Assembly (NCBI RefSeq): GCF_900143255.1
Contig: NZ_FRDI01000010.1
Location: forward strand, 1-63,385
Direction: 5' to 3'
Length of the DNA: 63,385 nt
Source of the DNA: Desulfovibrio litoralis DSM 11393
GTDB taxonomy: Bacteria > Desulfobacterota > Desulfovibrionia > Desulfovibrionales > Desulfovibrionaceae
Part shown: positions 45,639 through 55,234 of the stretch, piece after piece
Layout of the letters: each line of letters opens with the position of its first letter
How positions within the stretch are numbered: the first letter of the stretch is position 1
Made by a program: the position numbers and the translations under genes
The notes under the pieces: model-generated
Told to the model about the DNA's origin: nothing
Database searches by the model: none
The model's input: only the letters and a program-made list of their open reading frames with translations

Positions 45639-46799
45639 ATGGCTATTGATTTTAGAAACGAGCGATTAAAAAAAATTGCACTTGATAACAGTTGTGTTCA
45701 CACAGATGGTTTAGAAATTGATGCGGAAGATTTTCAACTTTCAAGCTATGATTTTAACCTGCCTGAATCTTTAGTTGCTCAAACGCCTGATGAGAAAAGA
45801 GACAATTCAAAACTTTTGGTTTTAGATCGAAAGAATAACGAGCTTATAGTTAGTTCGTTTAATGAACTAGCAAGTTTTTTGCCAAGTGAAAGTTTAATTG
45901 TTACCAATAATGTTAAAGTTGCACCTTTACGTTTAAAAGGCGTTACCAAAAGTGGCGGACGTTTGGAGTTTTTATTGCTCACGCCATTACCTTTAATAGA
46001 TAATTCTCACGCAACACAAGGAAAATTTAATGCACGAGTTGAAGGTTTAATGCGTAACATTAAAAAATTTAAAGTTGGCGAAACCTATCAATTCAACGAA
46101 AAGCTTAAGTTTACTATTTTGGAAAAACAAGAATTCGGTCGTTGCATTGTAAACTTGGAATGGGAAGCTCCTTTAACAGAACGTTTAAACGAACAGGGTA
46201 GTTTGCCTCTTCCTCCTTATATTAAACGAGAGCTTACAAAAAGCGATACGGAACGTTATCAAACAATTTTTGCAAAAGATGAAAAAATAGGGTCAGCAGC
46301 AGCCCCAACCGCCGGGTTACATTTCACGCCTGCGTTAAAGGCTGAACTTTTAGCAAAGGGACATAGTTGGACAGAGCTTACTCTTTATGTTGGCTATGGA
46401 ACTTTTAGCCCTGTGAGAAGTGAAGACATTAGAGAACATTTGATGCACTCGGAATATTTTGAAATCAATGAAAAAAGTGCAGAGTTAATTAATAATCAGC
46501 GAGCAAATAAAAAACCTGTTGTCGCTATAGGAACTACTTCGACGAGAACTCTTGAGGGTGTGTTTGCAAAGCGGGGAAAAATAGAAGCTTGTACTGATAC
46601 GACAAATATCTTTGTTTATCCCGGAAAGAAAATAGAAGTTGTTGATCACCTGATTACAAATTTTCACCTCCCCAAGTCTTCTCTTTTAATGTTGGTGTCT
46701 GCCTTTGTCGGAAGAAAGCGTTTGCTCTCGGCTTATGAAAAAGCGATTGAAGAGCGGTTAAGATTTTTTTCGTATGGTGATGCTATGTTAATTTTATAA
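45639..46799 (+). CDS. queA: S-adenosylmethionine:tRNA ribosyltransferase-isomerase QueA
   Basis: Builds epoxyqueuosine in tRNA from 7-aminomethyl-7-deazaguanine using SAM as ribosyl donor. Motifs: SYDFNLPESLVAQTPDEKRDN, TNNVKVAPLRLKG, GRLEFLLL, SAAAPTAGLHFTPAL, LYVGYGTFSPVR, GTTSTRTLEG and NFHLPKSSLLMLVSAF. The protein has 386 residues from ATG 45639 (AGAGG 8 nt upstream). Its first 30 residues, before the normal SYDFNLP start, are an extra charged extension. The stop codon abuts a parS site. Confidence 0.95.
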   Translation: MAIDFRNERLKKIALDNSCVHTDGLEIDAEDFQLSSYDFNLPESLVAQTPDEKRDNSKLLVLDRKNNELIVSSFNELASFLPSESLIVTNNVKVAPLRLKGVTKSGGRLEFLLLTPLPLIDNSHATQGKFNARVEGLMRNIKKFKVGETYQFNEKLKFTILEKQEFGRCIVNLEWEAPLTERLNEQGSLPLPPYIKRELTKSDTERYQTIFAKDEKIGSAAAPTAGLHFTPALKAELLAKGHSWTELTLYVGYGTFSPVRSEDIREHLMHSEYFEINEKSAELINNQRANKKPVVAIGTTSTRTLEGVFAKRGKIEACTDTTNIFVYPGKKIEVVDHLITNFHLPKSSLLMLVSAFVGRKRLLSAYEKAIEERLRFFSYGDAMLIL

Positions 46800-46815
46800 T
46801 GTTTCACGTGAAACA
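46800..46815. promoter_or_regulatory. parS: parS centromere site
   Basis: TGTTTCACGTGAAACA, an exact match to the universal 16-bp ParB-binding palindrome, immediately after the queA stop and 150 bp upstream of parA. ParB clamps load here and the ParA ATPase moves the origin region. Such sites cluster near the replication origin, so the window probably lies in the origin-proximal part of the chromosome. Confidence 0.96.
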
Positions 46816-46965
46816 TTTGAAAGAAAATTTCGTTTTTTTATTCCTTTTTGCGATTGCTTGTTGACACAAAGCCTGTGATATTTTAAATCTGATTTGTTAG
46901 TTAATAATATTTTTATGGGCTAAAAACGTATTCGCTTAATTTAGTATGAACATAAGGGACGAAGC

Positions 46966-47736
46966 ATGACTAGAATTATTGCCGTAGCAAATCAAAAGGG
47001 CGGAGTAGGAAAAACAACAACCGCAATTAACTTGGCTGCCTCTTTGGCTGTTATGGAAAAGAAAGTTTTATTGATTGATAGCGACCCACAGGCAAACAGC
47101 ACTAGCGGGCTTGGACAAGATCAGGAAAAGATTAACCAACACCTTTACAGTGTTTTGTTGAAATCAGAAGATCCCCATTCTGCAATTATAAGCACCTCTC
47201 CTTTTCTCTGGCTTTTGCCGGCTTCTACCGATTTAGTCGGGGCGGAAATTGAACTTGTGGATAAAATAGGGCGAGAATATTATCTTAAAGAAGTGGTTGA
47301 TCAACTCGCTCCAAGTTTTGAATATATTATTATTGATTGTCCTCCGTCTTTGGGCTTGTTGACTTTAAACTCTCTTTGTGCGGCGAAAGAGCTGTTAATT
47401 CCTTTGCAATGCGAATTTTTTGCTCTCGAAGGGATTGTTAAGCTTTTACAAACTTTTGATCTTGTAAAAAAACGTTTAAACCCTGAGTTAAACTTGCTTG
47501 GCGTTGTTTTAACCATGTATGATGTGAGAAATCGCCTTTCAAGACAGGTAAAAACAGATGTTAGAAAGTGTTTTCCCGATCATTTGTTTGAGACGGTTGT
47601 TCCTCGAAACGTTAGAGTTTCCGAAGCTCCAAGTCATGGTAAAAGTATTATTCATTACGATATTAAATCAAAAGGGGCAGAGTCATATCTGGCTTTGGCA
47701 AAAGAAGTTATTTTACGCCGCCCAAAAACCAAGTAA
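46966..47736 (+). CDS. parA: Chromosome-partition ATPase ParA (Soj)
   Basis: A 256-residue ParA/Soj ATPase. The deviant Walker A is KGGVGKTT (11-18), followed by LLIDSDPQANSTSGLG and the Walker B region YIIIDCPPSLGLLTLNSL. No N-terminal helix-turn-helix is present, so this is the chromosomal (small ParA) type. AAGGGA precedes the ATG. The usual partner gene parB is not downstream; truA is. The parS site upstream supports the assignment. Confidence 0.95.
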   Translation: MTRIIAVANQKGGVGKTTTAINLAASLAVMEKKVLLIDSDPQANSTSGLGQDQEKINQHLYSVLLKSEDPHSAIISTSPFLWLLPASTDLVGAEIELVDKIGREYYLKEVVDQLAPSFEYIIIDCPPSLGLLTLNSLCAAKELLIPLQCEFFALEGIVKLLQTFDLVKKRLNPELNLLGVVLTMYDVRNRLSRQVKTDVRKCFPDHLFETVVPRNVRVSEAPSHGKSIIHYDIKSKGAESYLALAKEVILRRPKTK

Positions 47737-47759
47737 CTCCGTTTACAATTGAATAGGTT

Positions 47760-48581
47760 ATGCACAGGATAAAACTCACAATCTCTTATAACGGAGCGGG
47801 CTTTTACGGTTGGCAACTACAGGCAACAACGGAACATTCAAAGCAAAAGCACAAAAAACAACGCAGTGTACAAGGCGAGTTAGAGGCTGTAGTCTCAAAG
47901 CTTGTTGATAAAAAAATTAGGCTACATGGAGCGGGACGCACAGATGCCGGAGTTCATGCAGAGGGTCAAGTTGCACATTTTGACGATGATTCAAAGACGC
48001 AAAGTTTTGACTGGAAAACAACGCTCAACCGCCTTTTGCCCCAAGATATAAGAATAGTCGAGGCTACGCTTGTTTCGAGCGAGTTTCATTCTCGTTTTGA
48101 TGCCGTTGCCAAGAGTTATTTTTATAATCTTTGGCTTGACCAAACGTATACTCCGCCTTTTTTAGCTCCTTTTGTTTGGACAACCGGAACTTTAAACTTA
48201 AGTGCTATGCAAGAAGCCGCCACTTATCTTTTGGGGCAACACGACTTTTCTTGCTTTCAAAATCAAGGCAGTAACGTTTCGGACTCTACTCGCACTTTAT
48301 ATCTGGTTGAACCTAACAATATTTGTACAAGTCTTTCTGAGCTTGAGCTTGCGACTATAAGTGATAAAGACCTTTGCAGCGCCAAGCTTCAATCTTGGCA
48401 TTTTAAAGGCGATGGTTTTTTAAAGCAAATGGTGCGTAATATTATGGGGTTATTGTGGGCGGTTGGTAAAGAAAAAATCAGCCCCTTAGAAGTTGTAGAT
48501 ATTTTAAATTCTAAAGATCGCAAGCAATCAGCGAAAACAGCTCCTGCCCACGCTTTGTTTTTACATAAAGTGTATTATTAA
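47760..48581 (+). CDS. truA: tRNA pseudouridine(38-40) synthase TruA
   Basis: Modifies uridines 38-40 of the tRNA anticodon arm. The catalytic aspartate is D62 in GAGRTDAGVHA; KSYFYNLW and GDGFLKQMVRNIMG are further family motifs. Length 273 against a usual 245-260 reflects a Lys/Gln-rich insertion (residues about 22-34, EHSKQKHKKQR) where relatives have a short loop, and a second one near 200 (ICTSLSELELATISDKD). Follows parA after 23 nt. Confidence 0.95.
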   Translation: MHRIKLTISYNGAGFYGWQLQATTEHSKQKHKKQRSVQGELEAVVSKLVDKKIRLHGAGRTDAGVHAEGQVAHFDDDSKTQSFDWKTTLNRLLPQDIRIVEATLVSSEFHSRFDAVAKSYFYNLWLDQTYTPPFLAPFVWTTGTLNLSAMQEAATYLLGQHDFSCFQNQGSNVSDSTRTLYLVEPNNICTSLSELELATISDKDLCSAKLQSWHFKGDGFLKQMVRNIMGLLWAVGKEKISPLEVVDILNSKDRKQSAKTAPAHALFLHKVYY

Positions 48582-48583
48582 TC

Positions 48584-48846
48584 GAGACTATTGCACAATA
48601 GGCTCAAAGTGGCTTTCGTCAGAAAGACACTCCAAAAACCACGAATAAGGACACTAGGCTGGCTTTGCCTGCCATGGAGATTGGGGAACTTGGGGGCTTC
48701 GGGGGAATCCCCCGAAACAAAGGGAAAATTTAATTTTCCTGTAAAATGAGTGGGTTTTGTGACTTAAGACGTTTTATGCTATGTGCATACAGAGCATAAA
48801 ACGATGACAAAAGTACGCAAAACAGAGTTTTGCAATGGTCTTTAAT
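48584..48846 (+). repeat. Dispersed hairpin-rich repeat, full copy A
   Basis: About 263 bp with an ordered series of hairpins: GAGACTATTG/CAATAGGCTC; GTGGCTTTC/GAAAGACAC; TTCGGGGG/CCCCCGAA; GGAAAATT/AATTTTCC; GTTTTATGCT/AGCATAAAAC; GCAAAAC/GTTTTGC, ending CAATGGTCTTTAAT. A second full copy is at 62.48-62.72 kb; partial or rearranged copies lie at 54.3, 55.1 and 58.3-58.6 kb. It fills most of the truA-mqnE gap and contains no gene. Confidence 0.8.
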
Positions 48847-48954
48847 CAGGTTGTGAGCTTATTTTTTATGCTGAAAATGTTTGATTTAAGCAGGCAGAAC
48901 AGGTATAGTCGCTCAACAAATTTCTTTATTATAACAAATTGAAACAGGATTTTT

Positions 48955-50106
48955 ATGTTGTGGTCTAAACAATACGCTGAATTTGGTTTAAGCGATATAT
49001 ATGAGAAAGTACAAAATGGCGAACGTTTAAGTTATGAAGACGGTATGCGTCTGTTTGAATGCAAAAACCCTTTAGCCGTTGGGGCGTTGGCTTTTTCAAT
49101 GCGTTTGCGGTTGCATGGTAAAAATACATATTTCGTGCGGAATCGCCACATTAATTATAGCAATATTTGTTTAATTAACTGTTTGTTTTGTGCTTTTAGG
49201 CGAAAAGAAAACGAAGAGGGGGCTTTTACCCAAACGCATGAAACTATTTTAGAAAAAGTTTGTGCTGATGATGGAATCCCTTTTGCAGAAGTGCATGTCG
49301 TCGGTGGTTGTCATCCGACTTTGCGTTTAAGTTGGTTTGAAGAATTATTTAAAAAAATTCTTATCGCTCGTCCCAAAGCTGTTATAAAAGCCTTTACAGC
49401 TATGGAAATAGCCTATTTTGCCAAACAAGAAAAATGCTCTGTGCTTGAAGTTTTAGAACGTTTAAAGCTTTCTGGTTTAAGCATGTTAACGGGTGGCGGG
49501 GCTGAAATTTTTGAACCTGTCTTGCGTAAATATCTTTGTCCTAATAAAATCAGTGCCGATGAATATTTAAGCATTCATGGAACGGCTCATAGTCTTGGCT
49601 TAAAGTCAAATTGCAGTATGCTTTTTGGGCATATAGAAAACTTTGCACAACGTGTTGACCACCTTTGTCGTCTAAGAGAACAGCAAGATAAAAGCGGTGG
49701 CTTTGTTTGTTTTATTCCCCTACCTTATTTGCCTCAAAATAATGAATTGAGCGGCGAATATCAGGAAAAACTGGCAAAAATCTTTGATAATGCACAATTT
49801 AAAAATAATAGCGATGTGCATATGGGTTTAGAGCGTCTGCGTACTATCGCTATTGCGCGTTTAATGCTTGATAATATTCCACATATTAAAGCTTATTGGG
49901 TTATGCTCGGGGTTAAAACGGCTCAAGCGGCTTTGGCGTTTGGGGCTGATGACCTTGATGGAACAATAGTCGAAGAACATATCGGGCATATGGCAGGGGC
50001 AAATTCAAGCCAAGCTTTAACTCGCACAGAACTTGAGCAAATGATTAAAGATTCAGGTTTAACGCCTGTTTCTCGTGATCCGCTTTTTCGTAAAACAGCA
50101 CAATAA
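48955..50106 (+). CDS. mqnE: Aminofutalosine synthase MqnE (radical SAM)
   Basis: Second step of the futalosine route to menaquinone: joins 3-(1-carboxyvinyloxy)benzoate with SAM-derived adenosine. The [4Fe-4S] motif is C72-x3-C76-x2-C79 (ICLINCLFCAF). VHVVGGCHPTL and MLTGGGAEIF are typical of MqnE, and the 383-residue length is normal. AGGA precedes the ATG. No other mqn gene is in the window. It implies menaquinone as the respiratory quinone, in keeping with the dms operon. Confidence 0.93.
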   Translation: MLWSKQYAEFGLSDIYEKVQNGERLSYEDGMRLFECKNPLAVGALAFSMRLRLHGKNTYFVRNRHINYSNICLINCLFCAFRRKENEEGAFTQTHETILEKVCADDGIPFAEVHVVGGCHPTLRLSWFEELFKKILIARPKAVIKAFTAMEIAYFAKQEKCSVLEVLERLKLSGLSMLTGGGAEIFEPVLRKYLCPNKISADEYLSIHGTAHSLGLKSNCSMLFGHIENFAQRVDHLCRLREQQDKSGGFVCFIPLPYLPQNNELSGEYQEKLAKIFDNAQFKNNSDVHMGLERLRTIAIARLMLDNIPHIKAYWVMLGVKTAQAALAFGADDLDGTIVEEHIGHMAGANSSQALTRTELEQMIKDSGLTPVSRDPLFRKTAQ

Positions 50107-50243
50107 ACAATAGGATAAAATTAAATTTTTTTTAAGATTGCACTTAAAGTTACTTTTTGATAAGCCAAAACAGAGAACTTAAGGAATTTAAAAGAAATGC
50201 AAACATCAATTTAATTCAGTCTCAAAAAGAAAAAACAACTATA

Positions 50244-50275
50244 AACAGGCTTTTAAGGCTTGTTTATTTAATATT
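50244..50275 (+). terminator. Hairpin upstream of recA
   Basis: AAACAGGCTT / AAGGCTTGTTT imperfect stem followed by ATTTAATATTTT, 25 nt before the recA start. It may end the mqnE transcript or be part of the recA leader. Confidence 0.35.
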
Positions 50276-50298
50276 TTACCGTTTGGAGTTCTTTAAAA

Positions 50299-51402
50299 AT
50301 GGCAAAAAAACCTACTCTCACCCCGGCAGAACAAAGGCTAGAAGCTCTAAATACTGCTCTTAGCACAATAGAACGCAAACACGGACAAGGTTCCGTTATG
50401 CGTTTAACAGATAATACTAAAGTAAATATCCCGGTTATCCCGACGGGCTCAATTTCTATTGACCTTGCTTTGGGCGTTGGCGGTATTCCTCGTGGGCGTA
50501 TTAGCGAAATATTCGGACCTGAGTCATCTGGTAAAACCACCTTAACGTTGCATATCATTGCTGAGTGTCAAAAAGCCGGTGGAACTGCCGCTTTTATTGA
50601 TGCGGAACATGCCCTTGATGTAACTTATGCAAGGCGTTTGGGTGTTCAGTTTGATAAATTGCTTGTATCTCAGCCAGATTATGGCGAACAGGCTTTAGAT
50701 ATTGCAGATACTTTAGTGCGTTCTAACGCTGTTGACCTTGTTGTTGTCGACTCCGTAGCGGCTTTAATTCCTCAAGCAGAATTAGAGGGACAAATGGGCG
50801 AAAGCCAAGTTGGCGGACACGCTCGCTTAATGTCTCACGCTATGCGTAAATTAACCGGAACAATCCATAAATCTCGTACTGCGGTAATTTTTATTAACCA
50901 AATACGTATGAAAATTGGTATGACCGGTTACGGTAGCCCAGAAACCACAACAGGTGGTAACGCTCTTAAATTCTATTCTTCCGTTCGTTTAGATATTCGT
51001 AAAATTCAAACTCTAAAAGAAAAAGAAGAAGCAATCGGTAACCGTACCAGAGTAAAAGTTGTTAAAAACAAGGTTGCTCCACCTTTCCGTTTAGCTGAAT
51101 TTGATATTATTTATGGAACAGGTATCTCACGCACAGGTGAACTTATTGACCTTGGCGAAAAAGCTAAGGTTATTGAAAAAAGCGGTTCATGGTATGCGTT
51201 TGGCAAGGAAAAACTCGGACAAGGTAAAGAAAAAGTCAGAGCCTTACTCGAAGAAGATGATACTTTACGCGCGGCAATAGAAGCAGAAGTTATTAAACAC
51301 CTTGGAATGAACCCTGAAGTTTTCTTAGAAGAAGGGATACCAGACCTTGATGAAGATGGTGTTGACCCAATCGCAGATGCTGATACCCCTGACGAAGATT
51401 AA
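50299..51402 (+). CDS. recA: Recombinase RecA
   Basis: Homologous recombination and SOS coprotease, 367 residues. Walker [10 protein letters not shown] at 73-81, [26 protein letters not shown], the L1/L2 loops ([35 protein letters not shown]) and an acidic tail ([19 protein letters not shown]) are all in place. GGAG about 10 nt upstream. I see no clear LexA operator in the 190 bp upstream. recA-alaS adjacency is common in sulfate reducers. Confidence 0.98.
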   Translation: MAKKPTLTPAEQRLEALNTALSTIERKHGQGSVMRLTDNTKVNIPVIPTGSISIDLALGVGGIPRGRISEIFGPESSGKTTLTLHIIAECQKAGGTAAFIDAEHALDVTYARRLGVQFDKLLVSQPDYGEQALDIADTLVRSNAVDLVVVDSVAALIPQAELEGQMGESQVGGHARLMSHAMRKLTGTIHKSRTAVIFINQIRMKIGMTGYGSPETTTGGNALKFYSSVRLDIRKIQTLKEKEEAIGNRTRVKVVKNKVAPPFRLAEFDIIYGTGISRTGELIDLGEKAKVIEKSGSWYAFGKEKLGQGKEKVRALLEEDDTLRAAIEAEVIKHLGMNPEVFLEEGIPDLDEDGVDPIADADTPDED

Positions 51403-51576
51403 TTTTTAATTACATATAATATTTATTAGTGCTAGTTATAATACAAAATACTTGAATTAATAAATATTATATTTTTATACCTTAACCGCTGTAATGGATT
51501 TAGTTTATTCTTTTATCAAAATATAAAAACAATAAACGCCCCTTACCTTTAAAACCAGCATTAAAAAAGGATTAGT

Positions 51577-54240
51577 ATGCTTAGTGCCAGTGAAATACGC
51601 TCTCGCTTTTTAAAATTTTTCTTAAGCCAAGGACACGAAATAGTACGCTCATCTTCTTTAATTCCACGAGAAGACCCTAGTTTATTGTTTACCAACGCCG
51701 GAATGGTACAGTTTAAAAAAGTTTTTTTAGGTCAAGAAAAAAGAACCTACAATAGGGCAACGACTTCACAAAAGTGCCTGCGTGTTGGCGGAAAGCATAA
51801 TGACCTCGAAAACGTTGGGCGTACTGCAAGACACCATACTTTTTTTGAAATGCTTGGTAACTTTTCTTTTGGTAACTATTTTAAAGAAGATGCCATTAAA
51901 TTTGCTTGGCGTTTTTTAACCGAAGACTTAAAACTGCCGAAAGAAAAATTATACGCTACAGTATTCCAAGATGATGACGAAGCCGAACAGCTTTGGCTAA
52001 AGCATACTGAAGTGCCTGCTGAGCGTATTTTTCGCATGGGCGAAAAAGATAACTTTTGGAGTATGGGGGACACCGGTCCTTGTGGTCCTTGTTCCGAAAT
52101 CCTGATCGACCAAGGCGAAGAGTTAACTTGTGGCCCTAACTGCGGAATTGGAAAATGTGATTGCGATCGTTATTTAGAAATCTGGAATCTTGTGTTTATG
52201 CAATACAACCAAGATGAAACAGGTAAACGCACTCCTCTGCCTAATCCAAGTATTGATACGGGCATGGGGCTTGAACGCATCGCTGCTGTCTGCCAAAATA
52301 AGCATTCTAACTTTGATAGCGATTTATTCCAAGCAATCATTCAATATGCTTGTACTTTAGCCCCTAAGGCTAATTTGAAATATAGCCATAGTAGCCCTGA
52401 TACCAATGATATTGATACCGCTTTAAGAGTTATCGCTGACCATTCTCGTTCGGCGGCTTTTATGATTGCCGACGGTATTATGCCCTCTAATGAAGGGCGT
52501 GGATACGTTTTACGTCGTTTAATTCGTCGTGCTTATCGTTTTGGTCGCTTAATTGGTATGCCGGAGTGCTTCTTGTATCTCATGGCTGCCAAAGTTGTTG
52601 AAGTGATGGGTGCTGATTATACCGAGCTTACAAGTAGTGCTGAGTTCATGGCACGAGTGATAAAAGAAGAAGAAGAACGCTTTAGCAAAACCCTTGATAA
52701 AGGTTTAGCCCTTTTAGAAGAAGAATTTAGTGCATTAAAGTCTCAAAACAAAACTTGTATTGACGGTTTAGTGGCTTTTAAATTGTATGATACTTATGGC
52801 TTTCCATTAGATATTGTGAACGATTTAGCCAGTAAACGAGGCTTTAGCGTAGACGAAGATGGCTTTAAAGAACAGATGAATGCACAAAAACAACGTGCTA
52901 AGGCTGCTTGGAAGGGTTCAGGCGAACTTGATTTAGGTTCACGCTTCCAAACCTTGTTAGAAGAAGGTTTACGCAGTGAATTTTCCGGTTATACCCAATT
53001 AAATGACGAAAGTCGTATAATTAGTTTAATGAATAGCGAGACAGAGCCTGTTGAAAAACTCAAGCTCAAAGAAAAAGGCTATTTAGTGGCGGGACGCACA
53101 CCTTTTTATGGTGCGAGCGGTGGACAAAGCGGAGATTTAGGGCTAATTCAAACAGCTCAAGGAAAGGCAAAGGTTTTAGATACCCTTAAGCCAGCCACTG
53201 AAATGACTGTACATTTAATTGAAGTAATTGAAGGCGAAATCCTCTTAGATACTGAAGTGCAACTACAAGTAGAAGAGGGCGAACGCATTGCTTCAGCTCG
53301 AAACCATACTTGTACCCACTTATTACATGCTGCTTTACGCTCTGTTTTAGGGACTCATGTTAAACAAGCGGGTTCTTTGGTTACGCCTGAGCGTTTACGT
53401 TTTGACTTTACTCACATTCAAGCCCTGACCGCTGATGAATTATTAAAAGTAGAAGAGCTTGTAAATAAAGCAATCCTAGCGGATACGCCTGTTAATAGCC
53501 GTGAAACCAGTTATGATGATGCGGTGGCAAATGGTGCGATGGCTCTCTTTGGCGAAAAATATGGCGATAAAGTACGCATGGTTAAAGTGGGGGATTTTTC
53601 CACCGAATTATGCGGCGGAACTCACCTTAAGTCTAGCGGAGAAGCCGGCTCTTTTGTTATTCTCTCTGAGGCGGGAGTGGCGGCAGGTACAAGACGTATT
53701 GAAGCCGCTACGGGTTTAAACGCTTTACACTATTTACAGCAACTACGCAAAGAAGCCCAGGAAATCTCTGGCTTGCTTAAAGCTAAAGCGGGCGAAAGCA
53801 GTATAAAAGTGCAAGCTTTGCAAGAAGAACTGCGTGCAATGCGTAAGAATATCGATAAGCTTGCGGATCAAAAGCTTTCGTCAGCAGGAAAAAATCTTGT
53901 TGATGAAGCTGTTGAAATTAACGGAGTGAAAGTTTTAGCCATTAAATCAGGGGCGAATAACGTACCTACCTTACGCAAGGTGATGGACGATGTGCGTTCT
54001 AAAATTAATTCTGGCGTGATCTGTCTAACAGCGGAAGAAGAGGGCAAAGTGCATTTAATTCTCTTTGTTTCGCCTGATTTACATCAGCGTTTTACCGCTC
54101 CAAGCTTAATTAAAGAACTTGCTCCTCTTATTGGTGCGTCCGGTGGTGGCGGTAGACCCGACCAAGCCCAAACAGGCGGAAATAATCCAAGTGGACAAGA
54201 AGAGTGCTTTGAAAAACTAAAAGGCTTGATTAAAGGCTAA
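51577..54240 (+). CDS. alaS: Alanyl-tRNA synthetase
   Basis: An 887-residue class II synthetase charging tRNA-Ala. The catalytic core at the N-terminus ([40 protein letters not shown]) precedes the tRNA domain. The editing domain has the zinc ligands HTCTHLLH and CGGTH, and the C-Ala domain ends with [14 protein letters not shown]. Length is normal. AAGGATT before the ATG. It is followed by a partial copy of the dispersed repeat. Confidence 0.98.
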   Translation: MLSASEIRSRFLKFFLSQGHEIVRSSSLIPREDPSLLFTNAGMVQFKKVFLGQEKRTYNRATTSQKCLRVGGKHNDLENVGRTARHHTFFEMLGNFSFGNYFKEDAIKFAWRFLTEDLKLPKEKLYATVFQDDDEAEQLWLKHTEVPAERIFRMGEKDNFWSMGDTGPCGPCSEILIDQGEELTCGPNCGIGKCDCDRYLEIWNLVFMQYNQDETGKRTPLPNPSIDTGMGLERIAAVCQNKHSNFDSDLFQAIIQYACTLAPKANLKYSHSSPDTNDIDTALRVIADHSRSAAFMIADGIMPSNEGRGYVLRRLIRRAYRFGRLIGMPECFLYLMAAKVVEVMGADYTELTSSAEFMARVIKEEEERFSKTLDKGLALLEEEFSALKSQNKTCIDGLVAFKLYDTYGFPLDIVNDLASKRGFSVDEDGFKEQMNAQKQRAKAAWKGSGELDLGSRFQTLLEEGLRSEFSGYTQLNDESRIISLMNSETEPVEKLKLKEKGYLVAGRTPFYGASGGQSGDLGLIQTAQGKAKVLDTLKPATEMTVHLIEVIEGEILLDTEVQLQVEEGERIASARNHTCTHLLHAALRSVLGTHVKQAGSLVTPERLRFDFTHIQALTADELLKVEELVNKAILADTPVNSRETSYDDAVANGAMALFGEKYGDKVRMVKVGDFSTELCGGTHLKSSGEAGSFVILSEAGVAAGTRRIEAATGLNALHYLQQLRKEAQEISGLLKAKAGESSIKVQALQEELRAMRKNIDKLADQKLSSAGKNLVDEAVEINGVKVLAIKSGANNVPTLRKVMDDVRSKINSGVICLTAEEEGKVHLILFVSPDLHQRFTAPSLIKELAPLIGASGGGGRPDQAQTGGNNPSGQEECFEKLKGLIKG

Positions 54241-54273
54241 CGGAATGCTTTTAATTTAAAAAATAAACAAGTG

Positions 54274-54345
54274 AAGCCACTTTGAGACTATTGTACAATA
54301 GTCTCAAAGAACGCAAAGCGAAGTTTTTCAAGGGTCTTTAATTGC
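54274..54345 (+). repeat. Short derivative of the dispersed repeat, with a 28-bp perfect palindrome
   Basis: Reads AAGCCACTT, then a perfect palindrome at 54281-54308 (TTTGAGACTATTGT and its complement), then CGCAAAGCGAAGTTTTTCAA and GGTCTTTAATT. Both ends of the long repeat are present while the middle 190 bp is missing, as in an internal-deletion derivative. It follows alaS directly and could also act as a transcript end, though no T tract follows the palindrome. Confidence 0.75.
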
Positions 54346-54367
54346 TAAATAAAAATGAGGTAAAAGT

Positions 54368-55123
54368 ATGTTCAAAATTCGTCAGCTCAACTCTCTTTTT
54401 ATAACTACAGTATTTTTATTGCTATTATGCTGTTTCAATTTCACCCCTGCCGAAGCTCACCAGTTAGACGGAAAATGGAAGGCATTCCTTGCTGATGAGG
54501 AATTGACTATTGATATGAGTTCAAAAACCCTGAGTATTGCCGAAAACAAATTAAAAATTGAAAACATCACAATGAGTGCAGGTTTCCATGGCAAAGAACA
54601 GTGGACAATTGAAGGAAAAGATTTGAAAAGTGGGGAAAATGTTACACTTTCTTTGAATCTTTTTGATGGGGTTATACTAAATATAGCTGGTTCGGGGCAA
54701 TGTTTTTTAAAGCAAGGTTTTATATTACCCGATGATTTACCTAAAGGTGGGTGGTTCGATGGTGATCACTGGGCTGAGCCTGAATCATTTTCAGCGTTTT
54801 TTATAGACGATAATCTTTTGGTTGGATATAAGCGATATGAAGCACATGGACCTTATTTGGAAGATGGAACAATGGATTTAATACCCCTTGGGTCGAAGAA
54901 TAATGCTAAGTTTTTTCGCATAAAAGCCGATGCTGAAGACTCGTGTCGTGAATATAGTCAAGATTGTGAATATTTTTATCAGGCAATGCATAAAATAACA
55001 GACAAATATTCTATTATGACATTTCTTAAACCCACAGAATCCGGTTTTATGCCTACAGCAGAAGGTGTGGGTGTAGTATCTCGTATGGATGATTCTATGC
55101 TTCCACCCACAAAAAAGAAGTAA
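54368..55123 (+). CDS. Exported protein of unknown function
   Basis: A 251-residue protein with a cleavable-type signal (hydrophobic core at 11-25, then FTPAEAH, likely cut after AEA). The mature part is rich in beta pattern (LDGKWKAFLADEELTIDMSS, GEDLKSGENVTLSLNLFDG style) and later has three to four cysteines (DSCREYSQDCEYF) that could form a disulfide. No family recognised. GAGGT precedes the ATG. Flanked by partial repeats at 54.3 and 55.1 kb. Confidence 0.7.
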   Translation: MFKIRQLNSLFITTVFLLLLCCFNFTPAEAHQLDGKWKAFLADEELTIDMSSKTLSIAENKLKIENITMSAGFHGKEQWTIEGKDLKSGENVTLSLNLFDGVILNIAGSGQCFLKQGFILPDDLPKGGWFDGDHWAEPESFSAFFIDDNLLVGYKRYEAHGPYLEDGTMDLIPLGSKNNAKFFRIKADAEDSCREYSQDCEYFYQAMHKITDKYSIMTFLKPTESGFMPTAEGVGVVSRMDDSMLPPTKKK

Positions 55124-55137
55124 AGATTTGGGCTTAG

Positions 55138-55213
55138 CTTTTCCGTTTATACTCATGCAAACAAAGTATAAAATAATAACAAAAGAACGCAAAACGAATT
55201 TTTTCAATGGTCT
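55138..55213 (+). repeat. Partial copy of the dispersed repeat (3' part)
   Basis: CCGTTTATACTCATGCAAAC, AAAGTATAAAATAATAACAA and AAGAACGCAAAACGAATTTT then TTCAATGGTCTT match the last third of the repeat (the GTTTTATGCT...AGCATAAAAC hairpin and the GCAAAAC end). It fills the gap between two exported-protein genes. Confidence 0.6.
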
Positions 55214-55234
55214 TATAATAAGGAGCAAGGTGCT

